This document shows positions 1 to 11,877 of a stretch of DNA of 64,000 nt, piece after piece; positions within the stretch are counted from its first letter, which is position 1, and the number at the start of each line of letters is the position of its first letter. The notes beneath the pieces were generated by a model. It was not told the DNA's origin. It did no database searches and saw only the letters and a program-made list of their open reading frames with translations. This DNA comes from Stutzerimonas stutzeri. Its GTDB lineage: Bacteria; Pseudomonadota; Gammaproteobacteria; Pseudomonadales; Pseudomonadaceae. The stretch lies in assembly GCF_002890915.1 (NCBI RefSeq), contig NZ_POUT01000001.1, positions 62,001-126,000 of the forward strand. The letters are read 5' to 3'. Position numbers and translations under genes: made by a program.

Positions 1-1169
1 TCAGCGGGCGCAGGAGCAGGCGTCGGCTTGGGTGCCAGCTCGATTCGCTCCGTCGGCACGGGGAGCGGAACCGCCTCTTCGCCCCGCTCCGTCCCGGACG
101 GCGCCGACTCGCCCTGCTCCTCGCCTCCCGCAGCGGCTGCAAGCGGCTCGCGAATGACCGGCTGGGCATCCCCGGCCAACGGCAGAGAGAGAGGGCGCTC
201 CCGCCCATCGAACTCGATCGCCGCCTCGCGCTCCTCGACCGCACCTTCCGAGGCAACCGGCTCCTCCCCCTTCAACGACAGGCGCGTCACCTCCGCTGGA
301 GCGGTGCGCTCATCCTCCCCGCCGCGCAGCAAGAGAAACGCCAGACCGACGATGCAGACCACACCCAGCACCGCCAATAGATGCTTCTTGGGCAACGGCA
401 GTGCCATGCCCTTCGCCTTTCCTCGTCCTCTGGCACTCTGCATCGCAGCCAGCAGTTCGTCCCGGGCCGCCTGGTTGATCGCTCCCGGCCAGCCACCCGA
501 TTGCTCATGGATGCGCACGATCTGCTCTTCGCTCAAGCACTCGATACCGCCCCCGGCCCCTTCGAGCCGCAGCGCCAGGTACTCGCGGGTTTCATCTTCG
601 TCGTAAGGTTGCAGCGCGATCGCATGGTAGCGCTCATCCCCCTCGCTCAGTGCCTCCAGGCGCCCGACCAGGGCCGGTTCGCCGAACAGGAACACATGGG
701 GTCGCGCCTCGGGGCTTCCGGCGGCCAGGCGCAGCAAGGTTTCCACCGCAGCACCGGTCAGGCGCTCGGCATCGTCCACCAGCAGGTAGACCTCCTGCCC
801 GGTCAAGGCCAGCTGGATCACCTGCGCCATCACTGCATCGAAATCGGCACTCTGGCTGTTCAATGCCTGAGCGATCTGCGCAAGCAACACGCTGGCATCG
901 GTCATCGCCTGCGGCGTAATGACCACGCTTTGAACGGACTGCTTGTTGCTACTGGCCACCAGCGCTTGGCGCAGGAGCGTCTTGCCACTGCCTTCGGGCC
1001 CCGTCACGGCCAGCAGCAACTGGCTGTAGCGCGCCAGGTGATGCAGCTGCCCGAGCACCGGTTTGCGCTGCGCAGGAAAGAACTTGAAGCCCGGAACACG
1101 AGCAGCGAAGGGATCATGGCTGAAGCCGTAGTGGTTCAGAAACGCATCGTCCGCGGACAAACTGGTCAT
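1..1169 (-). CDS. DamX-like AAA ATPase with membrane anchor (3' end outside window)
   Basis: The frame opens with an ATG at 1169 (MTSLSADDAFLNHYGF) and stays open to the window edge, so about 389 codons are visible. Residues 1-250 are a P-loop ATPase of the type II secretion ExeA/DamX kind, with Walker A GPEGSGKT at 57-64 and Walker B VYLLVDDAE at 127-135. A hydrophobic segment at about 262-279 is followed by an acidic, Pro/Glu-rich linker running off the edge. In relatives this linker leads to a C-terminal SPOR domain that binds septal peptidoglycan; that part is outside the window, so the SPOR domain is inferred. The gene starts 9 bp after aroB, the usual aroK-aroB-damX arrangement. A role at the division septum is known for DamX but not shown here. 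Confidence 0.85.
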   Translation of the reverse strand, partial: MTSLSADDAFLNHYGFSHDPFAARVPGFKFFPAQRKPVLGQLHHLARYSQLLLAVTGPEGSGKTLLRQALVASSNKQSVQSVVITPQAMTDASVLLAQIAQALNSQSADFDAVMAQVIQLALTGQEVYLLVDDAERLTGAAVETLLRLAAGSPEARPHVFLFGEPALVGRLEALSEGDERYHAIALQPYDEDETREYLALRLEGAGGGIECLSEEQIVRIHEQSGGWPGAINQAARDELLAAMQSARGRGKAKGMALPLPKKHLLAVLGVVCIVGLAFLLLRGGEDERTAPAEVTRLSLKGEEPVASEGAVEEREAAIEFDGRERPLSLPLAGDAQPVIREPLAAAAGGEEQGESAPSGTERGEEAVPLPVPTERIELAPKPTPAPAPA

Positions 1170-1178
1170 GGAATCTTC

Positions 1179-2282
1179 TTACGCCCCCAAGTGTTCCGTC
1201 AGTGCGCCGTAATCGACGCTCAATGTGGCCTCCAGCACGTCACGGGGGAAATCACCGGTAACCACCGCTTCCCCCATCTGCTTGAGCAGGACCAGGCGCA
1301 GCTGGCCATCCATCACCTTCTTGTCGACGGCCATGTGCTCGAGGAAATCCTGCGGCCGCATCTCGACTGGCGGCACCACCGGCAGCCCGGCTCTGCGCAA
1401 CAAGCGTATCGCCCGATCCCGGTCGTCCGGCCGAATCCAGCCCAGTTGACATGACATCTGCAAGGCCATCACGGTTCCCGCCGCCACGGCCTCGCCGTGC
1501 AGCCAGACGCCATATCCCATATGGGTTTCTATCGCATGGCCAAAGGTATGGCCGAGATTGAGAATGGCGCGTACGCCCCCCTCCCGTTCGTCGGCATTGA
1601 CCACCGCAGCCTTGGCCGCGCAGGAACGATGAATGGCTTCGGTCAAGGCATCCGAATCGAGGGCACGCAACCGGTCGATATTCGTCTCGAGCCAGCCAAG
1701 GAAGGGCTCATCGCAAATCAGCCCATACTTGATCACTTCGGCAAGACCGGCCGACAACTCACGAGACGGCAATGTCGCCAGGGTCGTGGTGTCGATCACC
1801 ACCGCCCGGGGCTGATAGAAGGCACCGATCATGTTCTTGCCCAGCGGGTGATTGATGCCGGTCTTGCCACCCACCGACGAGTCGACCTGGGATAGCAGCG
1901 TGGTCGGCACCTGAATGAAGTCCACCCCTCGCTGGTAGCTGGCCGCCGCATAACCCGCCATGTCACCGATCACGCCGCCGCCGAGCGCAATTATCGTCGT
2001 GCGGCGGTCATGCCGAGCACCCAGTAGCGCGTCGAAAATGAGCTGCAGGGTCTGCCAGTTCTTGTGAGCCTCGCCATCGGGAAGGATCACTGGCGTGACG
2101 GCATAGCCGGAGAGGGCCCGCGTCAAACGGTCGAGATAAAGCGGCGCTACCGTCTCGTTGGTGACGATGGCGACCTGCCGGCCACGGATCTGCGCGGCGA
2201 ATAGTTCACTGCGGTCGATCAACCGCTCGCCGATATGAATGGGATAGCTACGCTCGTCGAGATCGACCTGAAGAGTCTGCAT
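1179..2282 (-). CDS. aroB: 3-dehydroquinate synthase
   Basis: This enzyme converts 3-deoxy-D-arabino-heptulosonate 7-phosphate to 3-dehydroquinate, the second step of the shikimate pathway, in the cytoplasm and using NAD and a divalent metal. The 367-residue protein has the NAD-binding GGGVIGD motif at 101-107, the family run [19 protein letters not shown] near 124-142, and the expected metal ligands E182, H245 and H262. Length is standard for the family. It lies 23 bp downstream of aroK in the same direction and is probably co-transcribed with the pil-aroK genes upstream. Confidence 0.97.
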   Translation of the reverse strand: MQTLQVDLDERSYPIHIGERLIDRSELFAAQIRGRQVAIVTNETVAPLYLDRLTRALSGYAVTPVILPDGEAHKNWQTLQLIFDALLGARHDRRTTIIALGGGVIGDMAGYAAASYQRGVDFIQVPTTLLSQVDSSVGGKTGINHPLGKNMIGAFYQPRAVVIDTTTLATLPSRELSAGLAEVIKYGLICDEPFLGWLETNIDRLRALDSDALTEAIHRSCAAKAAVVNADEREGGVRAILNLGHTFGHAIETHMGYGVWLHGEAVAAGTVMALQMSCQLGWIRPDDRDRAIRLLRRAGLPVVPPVEMRPQDFLEHMAVDKKVMDGQLRLVLLKQMGEAVVTGDFPRDVLEATLSVDYGALTEHLGA

Positions 2283-2305
2283 GAGGCCCCCATGAACAAA
2301 GGGAG

Positions 2306-2851
2306 CTAGGATAGCGCAGATTCATCCAGGCTTTCACGAGGTGGCAACGACGCGAGGCGATCGAGAATCTCCATGACCACCAGCCGCGGCGGGCGTTCGT
2401 CGGTTTCGATGATGATGTCCGCGATCGAGCGGTACAGCGGATCACGAATGGCCATGAGCCCCGCCAGGACCTGCCTTGGATCAGCCGCCTGCAACAGCGG
2501 CCGATTGCGATCCCGGGAGGTGCGTTCGAGCTGCTGCTCGACCGATGTGCACAAGTAGACGATACGGCCACCGGCACGCAGCGCCTGGCGATTGTCCTCA
2601 CGCAGTACCGCCCCACCTCCGGTTGCCAGCACCACACCATCGAGCCGGCAGAGATCGGCGATTACGGTATGTTCACGCTCGCGAAAGCCTGCCTCGCCCT
2701 CGACATCGAAGATCAGCGGAATGCTGGCGCCGGTGCGCTGCTCGATCTCCTTGTCGGAATCCTTGAACGGCAACCGTAGCTCTTTGGCGAGCAAACGCCC
2801 GATGGTGCTTTTTCCAGCTCCCATCGGGCCCACGAGGATAGTGTTCTTCAC
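2306..2851 (-). CDS. aroK: Shikimate kinase
   Basis: The protein phosphorylates shikimate at the 3-hydroxyl with ATP, the fifth step of chorismate synthesis. It is 181 residues long, with Walker [10 protein letters not shown] at 8-16, the shikimate-binding DSD at 31-33 and the GGGAV loop near residue 80. The start lies only 5 bp after the pilQ stop, so translation probably depends on the pilus operon transcript. The linkage pilQ-aroK-aroB is conserved in Pseudomonas and other gammaproteobacteria. AroK rather than AroL is chosen because of this context. Confidence 0.96.
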   Translation of the reverse strand: MKNTILVGPMGAGKSTIGRLLAKELRLPFKDSDKEIEQRTGASIPLIFDVEGEAGFREREHTVIADLCRLDGVVLATGGGAVLREDNRQALRAGGRIVYLCTSVEQQLERTSRDRNRPLLQAADPRQVLAGLMAIRDPLYRSIADIIIETDERPPRLVVMEILDRLASLPPRESLDESALS

Positions 2852-2856
2852 CGATA

Positions 2857-4929
2857 TCAGCGACTCACGGCAATGGCCTGGTGATTGAGAATTTTAGGCG
2901 TCAGGAAAATCAGGAGCTCGGATTTGGCATCAGCTACAACATCCCGACGGAACAGGCGCCCAAGATAAGGCAGATCGCCCAGGAAAGGAACTTTATCGAC
3001 TGACTTGCTCTGCGTGTTGGAGAACACCCCGCCGATGACGACCGTCTCGCCATCGTTCACGAGGATCTTGGCATTCACCTCGTTCTTGCGAATGGTCGGT
3101 GTTCCATTCACATCATTTGCAAAATCGGGCTCATCCTTGGTAACCCTTACTTCCATGATAATGCGATTGTCCGGAGTAATCTGAGGCGTAACCTCCAGCG
3201 AAAGCGCTGCCTCGACGAAGGTGACCGCAGTGGCACCACTGGAGCTGGCCTCTTGATACGGAATCTCGGAGCCTTTCAGAATTTTTGCCGTTTCCTTGTC
3301 AGCAGTCATGACTTTCGGTTGGGAAACGACCTCCCCATTGCCCGACTTCTCCATCGCGGAAAGCTCGAGATCCAAAATGAGGTTGTCGGTGACATAGCCA
3401 ATGCCGATACCTGCCGTGCGATTCGCCACCCCCATGTCAACGAAAGGGAAATTACCGTTGCTGTCTTCGCCCGAGTCCCCGCCCTCGTCGCCAAGATCGT
3501 CATTGCCGTATACGGCGCCTCGACCATTGGCAAAGATTTGCGTTCCGCCCCAGCGCACGCCCAAGGCTTTATCGTAATCGACATTGGCTTCGACAATCCG
3601 GGCTTCGATCATCACCTGCCGCACCGGAATATCCAACTGAGCAACGATGCGACGCAGCTCGTCCAAGCGCTCCTGAGTCTGGTAGGCGATGATGTTGTTG
3701 GTACGATCATCCACGGCGATCGACCCGCGCTCGTCCGCTTGTCCTTGGGTGTTGGTCACCGACTGGAACAGGCGGGCGATATCGGCCGCCTTGGCATAGT
3801 TGACTTGCACCACCTCGCGACGCAGCGGCGCAAGCTCCGCGATCTGGCGTTTCGACTCGAGTTCCTGACGCTCCCGGGCAGCAATTTCATCCGCTGGCGC
3901 AACCAGCAACACATTACCAACCTGACGCTTGTCCAACCCCTTGGTCTTGAGCACCAGATCCAGCGCCTGGTCCCACGGTACGTTCTGCAGGCGCAGAGTG
4001 ATATTGCCGCTCACCGTATCACTGGCCACCAGGTTCAGATCAGTGAAGTCGGCTATCAGCTGGAGAACGGAGCGAACGTCGATGTCCTGGAAATTCAGCG
4101 ACAGCTTTTCGCCGGAATAGGCAAAGCGATCCGCTTTCTGCTTCTCGGCTTCAGACTCGGTGAGCGGTTTGATACTGATGGTCAGTTTGTTATCGGCCTG
4201 GTAGGCCAGATAGTCATAGCGACCGGTCGGTTCGATGGCGATGCGCGCCCCGCCCGACTGGGCCGTCGAATCGACGAACTTCACCGGCGTAGCGAAGTCC
4301 TGGACATCGAGACGCACGCGCAGCGATTCCGGTAACTGCGTTTTGGCGAAGGCGACGAGGATCTTTCCACCTTGCTCTTCGATGGTGGAGCTCATCGACG
4401 GATCGGAAAGCGTGATGATCACATTGCCCGCCCCGTCGTCACCACGACGAAAATCGATATTGTCGATAGCCTTTCCAGTCATCGCCTTAACTGGTGATGG
4501 GGTGGCGACGGGTACGCTGGATGCCGCTGGCGCCGCTGCATTGCTGCCAGCGCTTTCACCCAGCACCACGAACAGGTTGTTGCCCTCGACACGCGTCGAG
4601 TAGGGAACGAGCGAGGTGAGGTTGACGATCATCCGAGTGCGTCCCTGCGCCTCGACCAGGGTCACGCTACGCGCATTCCCTACACCCAACTCGCGGTTCT
4701 TGGCGCCCAGCTTGTTGGATACCCCCGGCAAGTCCAAAGCAATACGCGCCGGTTGATCCAACGTATAACCCCGCGGCGTGGCCACCGGTTCGTCGAATGC
4801 CAGCTTAAGCTCGACACGATCACCTGGCAGCGAGGCAACATCCAATGCATTCAGGTTGGCGGCCAGCAACGCAGGCGATACGAATGCCGCCAGCAAGGAC
4901 AAGCCGAAGCGAGAGAGGGTGCTGTTCAT
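2857..4929 (-). CDS. pilQ: Type IV pilus outer-membrane secretin PilQ
   Basis: PilQ forms the multimeric outer-membrane pore through which type IV pili extend. I chose the ATG at 4929 ([16 protein letters not shown]), which gives a clean signal peptide ending LLAA and has GGAAG about 8 bp upstream. The open frame could begin 13 codons earlier, but that would put a charged stretch before the signal sequence. The 690-residue protein has two AMIN peptidoglycan-binding repeats (about 25-130 and 150-250), a secretin N domain from about 285 (the run beginning [20 protein letters not shown]) and the C-terminal secretin barrel with [19 protein letters not shown]. It is the last pil gene of pilMNOPQ. 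Confidence 0.97.
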   Translation of the reverse strand: MNSTLSRFGLSLLAAFVSPALLAANLNALDVASLPGDRVELKLAFDEPVATPRGYTLDQPARIALDLPGVSNKLGAKNRELGVGNARSVTLVEAQGRTRMIVNLTSLVPYSTRVEGNNLFVVLGESAGSNAAAPAASSVPVATPSPVKAMTGKAIDNIDFRRGDDGAGNVIITLSDPSMSSTIEEQGGKILVAFAKTQLPESLRVRLDVQDFATPVKFVDSTAQSGGARIAIEPTGRYDYLAYQADNKLTISIKPLTESEAEKQKADRFAYSGEKLSLNFQDIDVRSVLQLIADFTDLNLVASDTVSGNITLRLQNVPWDQALDLVLKTKGLDKRQVGNVLLVAPADEIAARERQELESKRQIAELAPLRREVVQVNYAKAADIARLFQSVTNTQGQADERGSIAVDDRTNNIIAYQTQERLDELRRIVAQLDIPVRQVMIEARIVEANVDYDKALGVRWGGTQIFANGRGAVYGNDDLGDEGGDSGEDSNGNFPFVDMGVANRTAGIGIGYVTDNLILDLELSAMEKSGNGEVVSQPKVMTADKETAKILKGSEIPYQEASSSGATAVTFVEAALSLEVTPQITPDNRIIMEVRVTKDEPDFANDVNGTPTIRKNEVNAKILVNDGETVVIGGVFSNTQSKSVDKVPFLGDLPYLGRLFRRDVVADAKSELLIFLTPKILNHQAIAVSR

Positions 4930-4982
4930 AAATTGCTTCCGTTGTGCAGACCGGTATAGGTTTTCCATGCTTTAGCCCCGCG

Positions 4983-5510
4983 CTAGGTGCGCTCTTTCAA
5001 GGTCAAACTGCGCGGGCGCTCGAGCCACCCACCCTCCCCATCAGGTACGATTTCCAGCACGTCAACGCCGGCATCGCTGATCTCAACGATGCGGCCGTGG
5101 TTGCGACCGAGATAATCACCAACCTTGACGCGGTGAACCCCCTCACCGCCTTTAATCAAAGCGTATCGTCCGGCCTCGTTGGCCAGCGTGCCGACCATGA
5201 CGAAGTTCTCGATATTGAAACCCTCAAGAAACTGCTTGACTCGCGCTTCATCGGGATGAATGTCTTTAGAACCCTTCTGGCGCTGCGCAAGATCGAGCTT
5301 TACGGGCGGCTGGAATGGTGGGCGAAGAGCAGCTGCACTATAGGTAAAGGCTTCATACGGGATGAAAGCGGGCAAGGGCTCGATGGCTCCTTTAGGCTTT
5401 GCGCGCACCTCGTCAAGATATTGCTGCAAATCATCAAAATCCGAACCAGCTCCACAGCCCGCCAATAATGCGAAGCTTAAAAGCAGCACAGCAAAACGGG
5501 ATTCGTTCAT
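4983..5510 (-). CDS. pilP: Type IV pilus alignment lipoprotein PilP
   Basis: PilP is an inner-membrane lipoprotein that links the PilN/PilO heterodimer to the secretin PilQ. The 175-residue product begins with a lipoprotein signal peptide and lipobox LLAGC, with Cys19 as the acylated residue. The C-terminal half (from about residue 80) is the beta-sandwich HR domain, with the segment GRYALIKGGEGVHRVKVGDY typical of the family. The start overlaps the pilO stop by 4 bp (ATGA), implying translational coupling. Confidence 0.96.
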   Translation of the reverse strand: MNESRFAVLLLSFALLAGCGAGSDFDDLQQYLDEVRAKPKGAIEPLPAFIPYEAFTYSAAALRPPFQPPVKLDLAQRQKGSKDIHPDEARVKQFLEGFNIENFVMVGTLANEAGRYALIKGGEGVHRVKVGDYLGRNHGRIVEISDAGVDVLEIVPDGEGGWLERPRSLTLKERT

Positions 5511-6130
5511 TGCTGCAGCCCCTTGTCGTTATAACGATAAGTCTTGGCCAAGATATTCATGCGCAACTTCGAAGTCGTTTCCTTGTTTTCGGGATTAATT
5601 TCGAAATCATGGAGAGTAACGATACGCGGAAGACTGGCCACTCCGCTTACGAAAGTGGCCAAATCGTGATACGCACCAACAACTTTTATCTGAATGGGTA
5701 GTTCGATGTAGAACTGCTGTACCACCTCGGGCTGCAGCTTGATTTCTTCGAACTCGAGCCCGCTTCCCAGCCCGGTCCGGGTTATATCTTCCAGCAACCC
5801 CGGAACCTCGGTATCGCTGGGCAGTTGCCGCAGCAGCGCGCCGAAGGAAGATTCCATTTCAACCATTTGTTCCTTGTACGCTTCCAGATTTGCAGCCTGG
5901 AATGCCTTGGTCGAGAACTGCTGCTTCAGCGTGACTTCCTGCGCACGCTGCTGCTCGAGCTGCACCTGCATATCCTGCAGATGGAGGTAGTACCCAAGCG
6001 CCAGCACGGCTACCAGCAACAGCACGCCGGCGATGAACTTGACCGGCGCAGGCCAGGACCCCAGGTTGTTCAGGTCCAGGTCCGCAAAATCGATCTTGCG
6101 AAGACTTTCCAAAGAGTCAGCCAGGCTCAT
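5507..6130 (-). CDS. pilO: Type IV pilus inner-membrane protein PilO
   Basis: PilO pairs with PilN in the inner-membrane alignment subcomplex of the type IV pilus machine. The 207-residue protein has a short cytoplasmic N-terminus, one membrane segment at about 31-49 (the run FIAGVLLLVAVLALGYYL), a coiled-coil region to about 100 and a ferredoxin-like C-terminal domain containing the typical PGLLEDITRTG. Both ends overlap neighbours by 4 bp (pilN upstream, pilP downstream), so the operon is tightly coupled. Confidence 0.96.
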   Translation of the reverse strand: MSLADSLESLRKIDFADLDLNNLGSWPAPVKFIAGVLLLVAVLALGYYLHLQDMQVQLEQQRAQEVTLKQQFSTKAFQAANLEAYKEQMVEMESSFGALLRQLPSDTEVPGLLEDITRTGLGSGLEFEEIKLQPEVVQQFYIELPIQIKVVGAYHDLATFVSGVASLPRIVTLHDFEINPENKETTSKLRMNILAKTYRYNDKGLQQ

Positions 6131-6698
6131 GGCTTGCTTCCTTCCGTTGGGACGGTCGGCTGCGTCTGCTGCACCGTCAGCTGGAACACGTTTTCCTGAT
6201 CGACCGCACCTGCTGTAACCGCCTTGACCTCATTCAGGTTGGGGGCTTCCAGCCAGTCCGACCCATCGAGATTGCGCATCAGGTTGGAGACGCGGTTGTT
6301 CGACTCGGCCGCCCCCACGATCGCGATATTCTTTCCGGTCATTTTCAGCGAAGTGAAATAAACACCGTCCGGAAGGGTTCGCACCAACTGGTCGAAAACG
6401 CGCGCGATGATTGGCCGATTGCCCTGCAGGTCCTGGATGATCTTCATTCGCTCCAGCAGTTGCTGCCTACGCTCTTTCAGCTCCTTGATCTCTTTGATAC
6501 GAGCATCCAGCACCGCTATTTCCTTGCGGACGAAGTCATTACGCGCCTTCTGCTGCTCTATCGCACTTTCGAAATACCGGTCGCCAAGGAACACGAGGCC
6601 GGCAGCGACGATGAGCACGCCGACCAAGGAAGCAAGAAAACGCTGCTTGCGCTCTTCGCGCAGTTGCTCGCGCCAGGGGAGAAGATTGATCTGCGCCA

Positions 6699-6699
<1 letters not shown>
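6127..6699 (-). CDS. pilN: Type IV pilus inner-membrane protein PilN
   Basis: PilN binds cytoplasmic PilM through its N-terminal tail and dimerises with PilO. The start at 6699 gives MAQINLLPWREQ, the conserved PilM-binding INLLPWR motif; a longer frame starting at 6729 lies inside pilM and is not credible. The 190-residue protein has a membrane segment at about 22-42, a coiled coil rich in Lys and Glu, and a periplasmic ferredoxin-like domain. The start shares one base with the pilM stop (TGATG) and the end overlaps pilO by 4 bp. Confidence 0.96.
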
Positions 6700-7943
<1,244 letters not shown>

Positions 7944-10382
7944 ATGCGTTTTTTGAAATTTTTCCTTTGGTCGTGCCTAGCGATTTTCTGCGCACTATTA
8001 CTCAGCGTTACCGGCGCCTTTCTCTATCTGAGCCCGAACCTCCCTTCGGTCGACTCGCTGCGCAGCATACAGCTGCAGATTCCACTGCGCGTTTACAGCG
8101 CCGACGACAAGCTGATCGCGGAGTTCGGCGAGATGCGCCGCTCACCGATCCGCTTCGAAGAGATCCCCGAGGACTTCATCCACGCCCTGCTGGCTGCCGA
8201 GGACGACAATTTCGCCAATCATTATGGCGTCGACATAACCGGCCTGATGCGCGCTGCCACGCAATTATTGAAAACCGGACAGATTCAGACCGGCGGTAGC
8301 ACCATCACCATGCAGGTGGCGAAGAATTATTTCCTGACCAGCGAACGGAGCTTCTCGCGCAAGATCAACGAGATTCTCCTGGCGCTGCAGATAGAGCGCG
8401 AACTGAGCAAGAACGAAATTCTCGAGCTGTACGTCAACAAGATCTACCTGGGCCACCGCGCCTACGGCATCGAAGCGGCTTCTCAGGTGTATTACGGCAA
8501 GCCGATCACGGAATTGAGCCTCGCCCAGCTGGCGATGATCGCCGGACTGCCGAAGGCTCCCTCGGCGTTCAATCCGCTGGTCAATCCGGCCCGCAGCAAG
8601 GAGCGGCGCGACTGGATTCTCGGCCGCATGTACCGGCTGGGCTCGATCGACGAGGCACGCTATCAGCAGGCGCTGGCCGAGCCGGAGAGTGCGCGCTATC
8701 ACGGCGCCGCTCCGGAACTGGACGCATCCTATATCGCGGAGATGGCTCGGGCGGAGATGGTCGGGCGCTACGGCAGCGCGGCCTACACCGACGGCTTCAG
8801 GGTATACACCACCGTTACCAGCGAAAGGCAGGAGGCGGCCAACGCTGCGCTCAACAGCGGCCTGATCGAATACGACCAGCGCCACGGCTACCGCGGCCCG
8901 GAAGCGCGCCTCGCCGACCAGCCGCGCGATAACTGGCTGCAGGAGCTGGGCAAGCGCAGAAGCCTTTCCGGGCTGCATCCGGCCATCGTCTCGCAGGTCG
9001 AAAACAGCGGCATTCTGGTTCTCACCCGCGATGGCAGCGAGCATGCGGTCGCGTGGGAAAGCATGAAGTGGGCCCGCCCCTTTCTGGCCACCAACAGCCT
9101 TGGGCCGAGGCCGCAGCGCCCCGCCGACGTGGTAAAGGTGGGCGACCTGGTGCGCATCCGCTGGCAAGGCGAGACGCCACTGTTCAGCCAGGTTCCACAG
9201 GCGCAGGCCGCACTGGTTTCGCTCGATCCGCAAGACGGCTCCATCGAGGCGCTGGCCGGCGGTTTCTCCTTCGGCCAGAGCAACTACAACCGCGCCATCC
9301 AGGCCAAACGCCAACCCGGGTCGAGCTTCAAGCCGTTCATCTACAGCGCGGCACTGGATGCCGGCTACACCGCGGCAAGCCTGGTGAACGACTCCCCGAT
9401 CGTCTTCGTCGAGCAGGGCATGGACCGCATCTGGCGACCGAAGAACGACAACAATACGTTCCTCGGCCCGATCCGCTTGCGCGAGGCGCTCTACAAATCA
9501 CGCAACCTGGTATCGATCCGGCTGCTGCAAACCATCGGCATCGATCACACCATCGACTACATCAGCCGCTTCGGTTTCAACCCGCAGGACCTGCCGCGCA
9601 ATCTTTCCCTCGCGCTGGGCACGGCGACGCTGACCCCGATGGAGATCGCCACCGGCTGGACGAGCTTCGCCAATGGTGGCTACAAGATCGAGCCTTATCT
9701 GATCCAGCGAATCGAAGACCGCGAAGGTACCCTGCTGTTCGAGGCCAACCCCGTGCGCGTTCCCCACGGGGAAGAAGTGGCAGCCGCCGCTTCCGACGTC
9801 GAAGTCATCGCCGCACCGACGCCAGCCTTCAACCCCGGACAGGGCAGCGAAAAGCCCGAGCAGGAACCGCGTTTCGCCGAGCAGATCCTCGATGAACGCA
9901 CCGCCTACATCATGACCAGCATGCTGCAGGACGTGATCAAGCGCGGCACCGGCCGCCGGGCACTGGCCATGGGGCGCGAGGACATCGCCGGCAAGACCGG
10001 GACCACCAACGACTCGATCGACAGCTGGTTCTCCGGCTACAACGCCGATATCGTCACCACCGTCTGGGCCGGCTTCGACCAGCCACAGAGCCTCGGCCGC
10101 CATGAGTATGGCGGCACGGTGGCCCTGCCCATCTGGATGAACTACATGAGCGCCGTGCTCAAGGACATGCCCGAGCACCCACCTGCGGAGCCGGACGGGC
10201 TGCTCAAACTGCGCGTCGATCCGGTCAGCGGTCGGGCCGCTGCGCCCGGCACACCCAACGCCTATTTCGAGGTATTCAAGAGCGAGGATTCGCCCCCCCC
10301 CATGGGCGAATTCGAACCCGGCTACCAGGCCCCCGGCAGCCCGCTTCCGGCCAACGAGGCCGCGCCGCTCGATCTATTCTGA
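7944..10382 (+). CDS. ponA: Penicillin-binding protein 1A (bifunctional peptidoglycan synthase)
   Basis: PBP1A polymerises lipid II into glycan strands and cross-links the peptides. The ATG at 7944 (MRFLKFFLWSC) places the single membrane anchor at residues 4-30; the frame extends 23 codons further upstream without a suitable N-terminus. The 812-residue protein has the glycosyltransferase motif AAEDDNF (catalytic E86) and GGSTITMQVAKN at 117-128. The transpeptidase motifs are SSFK at 460-463, SRN at 519-521 and KTGTT at 684-688. It is divergent from pilM, as is usual in Pseudomonas, and ends at a strong hairpin. Confidence 0.97.
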   Translation: MRFLKFFLWSCLAIFCALLLSVTGAFLYLSPNLPSVDSLRSIQLQIPLRVYSADDKLIAEFGEMRRSPIRFEEIPEDFIHALLAAEDDNFANHYGVDITGLMRAATQLLKTGQIQTGGSTITMQVAKNYFLTSERSFSRKINEILLALQIERELSKNEILELYVNKIYLGHRAYGIEAASQVYYGKPITELSLAQLAMIAGLPKAPSAFNPLVNPARSKERRDWILGRMYRLGSIDEARYQQALAEPESARYHGAAPELDASYIAEMARAEMVGRYGSAAYTDGFRVYTTVTSERQEAANAALNSGLIEYDQRHGYRGPEARLADQPRDNWLQELGKRRSLSGLHPAIVSQVENSGILVLTRDGSEHAVAWESMKWARPFLATNSLGPRPQRPADVVKVGDLVRIRWQGETPLFSQVPQAQAALVSLDPQDGSIEALAGGFSFGQSNYNRAIQAKRQPGSSFKPFIYSAALDAGYTAASLVNDSPIVFVEQGMDRIWRPKNDNNTFLGPIRLREALYKSRNLVSIRLLQTIGIDHTIDYISRFGFNPQDLPRNLSLALGTATLTPMEIATGWTSFANGGYKIEPYLIQRIEDREGTLLFEANPVRVPHGEEVAAAASDVEVIAAPTPAFNPGQGSEKPEQEPRFAEQILDERTAYIMTSMLQDVIKRGTGRRALAMGREDIAGKTGTTNDSIDSWFSGYNADIVTTVWAGFDQPQSLGRHEYGGTVALPIWMNYMSAVLKDMPEHPPAEPDGLLKLRVDPVSGRAAAPGTPNAYFEVFKSEDSPPPMGEFEPGYQAPGSPLPANEAAPLDLF

Positions 10383-10390
10383 GCCCCGGA

Positions 10391-10424
10391 AACAACGAAC
10401 CCCGCCGCGGCGGGGTTCGTTGTT
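10391..10424. terminator. Bidirectional terminator between ponA and maeB
   Basis: A perfect palindrome with 17-bp arms (10391-10407 and 10408-10424) lies between two convergent genes. The arms begin AACAACGAACCCCGCC and end in an AT-rich foot on both strands, so it can stop transcription from ponA and from maeB. Confidence 0.8.
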
Positions 10425-10446
10425 TCTGGCTTGTACCTTTCCGGTC

Positions 10447-11715
10447 TTATTCGCCGAATACGTCGTTCACCGACTTCAGCGGATAGTGCGCCGGATAGGG
10501 CAGCGTCGCCACGCCACTCTCGATCGCAGCCTTGGCGACGGCATCGGAGACCAGGGTGATCAGGCGCGGATCCATCGGCTTCGGAATGATGTACTCGCGG
10601 CCGAATTGCAGGTCGGCTACGCCATAGGCGGCGGCGACTTCCGCCGGCACCGGCAGCTTGGCAAGGTCGCGCAAGGCCAGGGCGGCAGCGATCTTCATCT
10701 CCTCGTTGATGCGCTTGGCGCGAACGTCCAGCGCGCCGCGGAAGATGAAGGGGAAGCCGAGCACGTTGTTGACCTGGTTCGGGTAGTCGGAACGCCCAGT
10801 GGCCATGATCACGTCGGAACGCGTGGCATGCGCCAGCTCGGGACTGATCTCCGGGTCCGGATTGGAGCAGGCGAAGACCACCGGATTCGGCGCCATGCGC
10901 TTGAGGCCCTCGCCGCTCAGCAGGTTGGCGCCGGACAGGCCGACGAAGACATCGGCGCCTTCGAGCGCGTCATCCAGGGTGCGCTTGTCCGTTTCATGGG
11001 CGAACACTGCCTTGTACTGGTTCAGGTCGTCGCGCCCGGCATGGATGACGCCCTTGCGGTCGATCATGAAGATGTTCTCGATCTTCGCGCCCATGCTCAC
11101 CAGCAGCTTCATGCAGGACGTAGCGGCAGCACCCGCGCCGAGGCAGACGATCTTGGCTTGCTCGAGGGTCTTGCCGGCGATCTCCAGGGCATTGAGCATA
11201 CCGGCCGCGGTGACGATCGCGGTGCCATGCTGGTCGTCGTGGAACACCGGAATGTCGCACTGCTCGATGAGTGCACGCTCGATCTCGAAGCACTCGGGCG
11301 CCTTGATGTCTTCCAGATTGATGCCACCGAAGGTGATCGAGATGCGCTTGACAGTATCGATGAAGGCCTGCGGGCTTTCGGCATCGACTTCGATGTCGAA
11401 CACGTCGACACCGGCGAAACGCTTGAACAGTACACCCTTGCCTTCCATGACCGGCTTGGAGGCCAGCGGGCCCAGGTTACCCAGGCCGAGGATAGCGGTG
11501 CCATCGGAGATTACCGCCACCAGGTTGCCCTTGCCGGTATAGCGGTAGGCCAGCTCCGGATCGCGGGCGATCTCGCGGACAGGCTCGGCGACGCCCGGGC
11601 TGTAGGCCAGGGAAAGGTCACGAGCGGTGGCAGTGGGCTTGGTCAGTTCGACGCTCAGCTTTCCCGGACGAGGCTGGGCATGATAGTCAAGAGCGGCAGT
11701 TTTCAGGTCAGTCAT
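10447..11715 (-). CDS. maeB: Malic enzyme, NADP-type, single domain
   Basis: This enzyme oxidatively decarboxylates malate to pyruvate, giving NADPH and linking the TCA cycle to gluconeogenic carbon. The 422-residue protein has the malic N-terminal domain (AYSPGVAEPVREIA near 38-51, the catalytic segment GNLVAVISDGTAILGLGNLG, and FDIEVDAESPQAF). The NAD(P)-binding domain contains VCLGAGAAATSCM. It lacks the C-terminal phosphotransacetylase-like domain of the long MaeB enzymes. NADP preference is inferred from the family. It is convergent with ponA across a palindromic terminator. Confidence 0.9.
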   Translation of the reverse strand: MTDLKTAALDYHAQPRPGKLSVELTKPTATARDLSLAYSPGVAEPVREIARDPELAYRYTGKGNLVAVISDGTAILGLGNLGPLASKPVMEGKGVLFKRFAGVDVFDIEVDAESPQAFIDTVKRISITFGGINLEDIKAPECFEIERALIEQCDIPVFHDDQHGTAIVTAAGMLNALEIAGKTLEQAKIVCLGAGAAATSCMKLLVSMGAKIENIFMIDRKGVIHAGRDDLNQYKAVFAHETDKRTLDDALEGADVFVGLSGANLLSGEGLKRMAPNPVVFACSNPDPEISPELAHATRSDVIMATGRSDYPNQVNNVLGFPFIFRGALDVRAKRINEEMKIAAALALRDLAKLPVPAEVAAAYGVADLQFGREYIIPKPMDPRLITLVSDAVAKAAIESGVATLPYPAHYPLKSVNDVFGE

Positions 11716-11877
11716 GTGGCATTTCCGCTTATTTTACTGGGACAGACAGGCGGTCGAGCATACGCCAAGAATGCGCGCGCTCACAAGCCAGTGGATGACG
11801 GGACTGTCAAGCCCCCGGGGATTACGACTTTTCGGTAGAGCTGCGGCCCCGAGTGCTGGACCGGGCCGCCCCACACG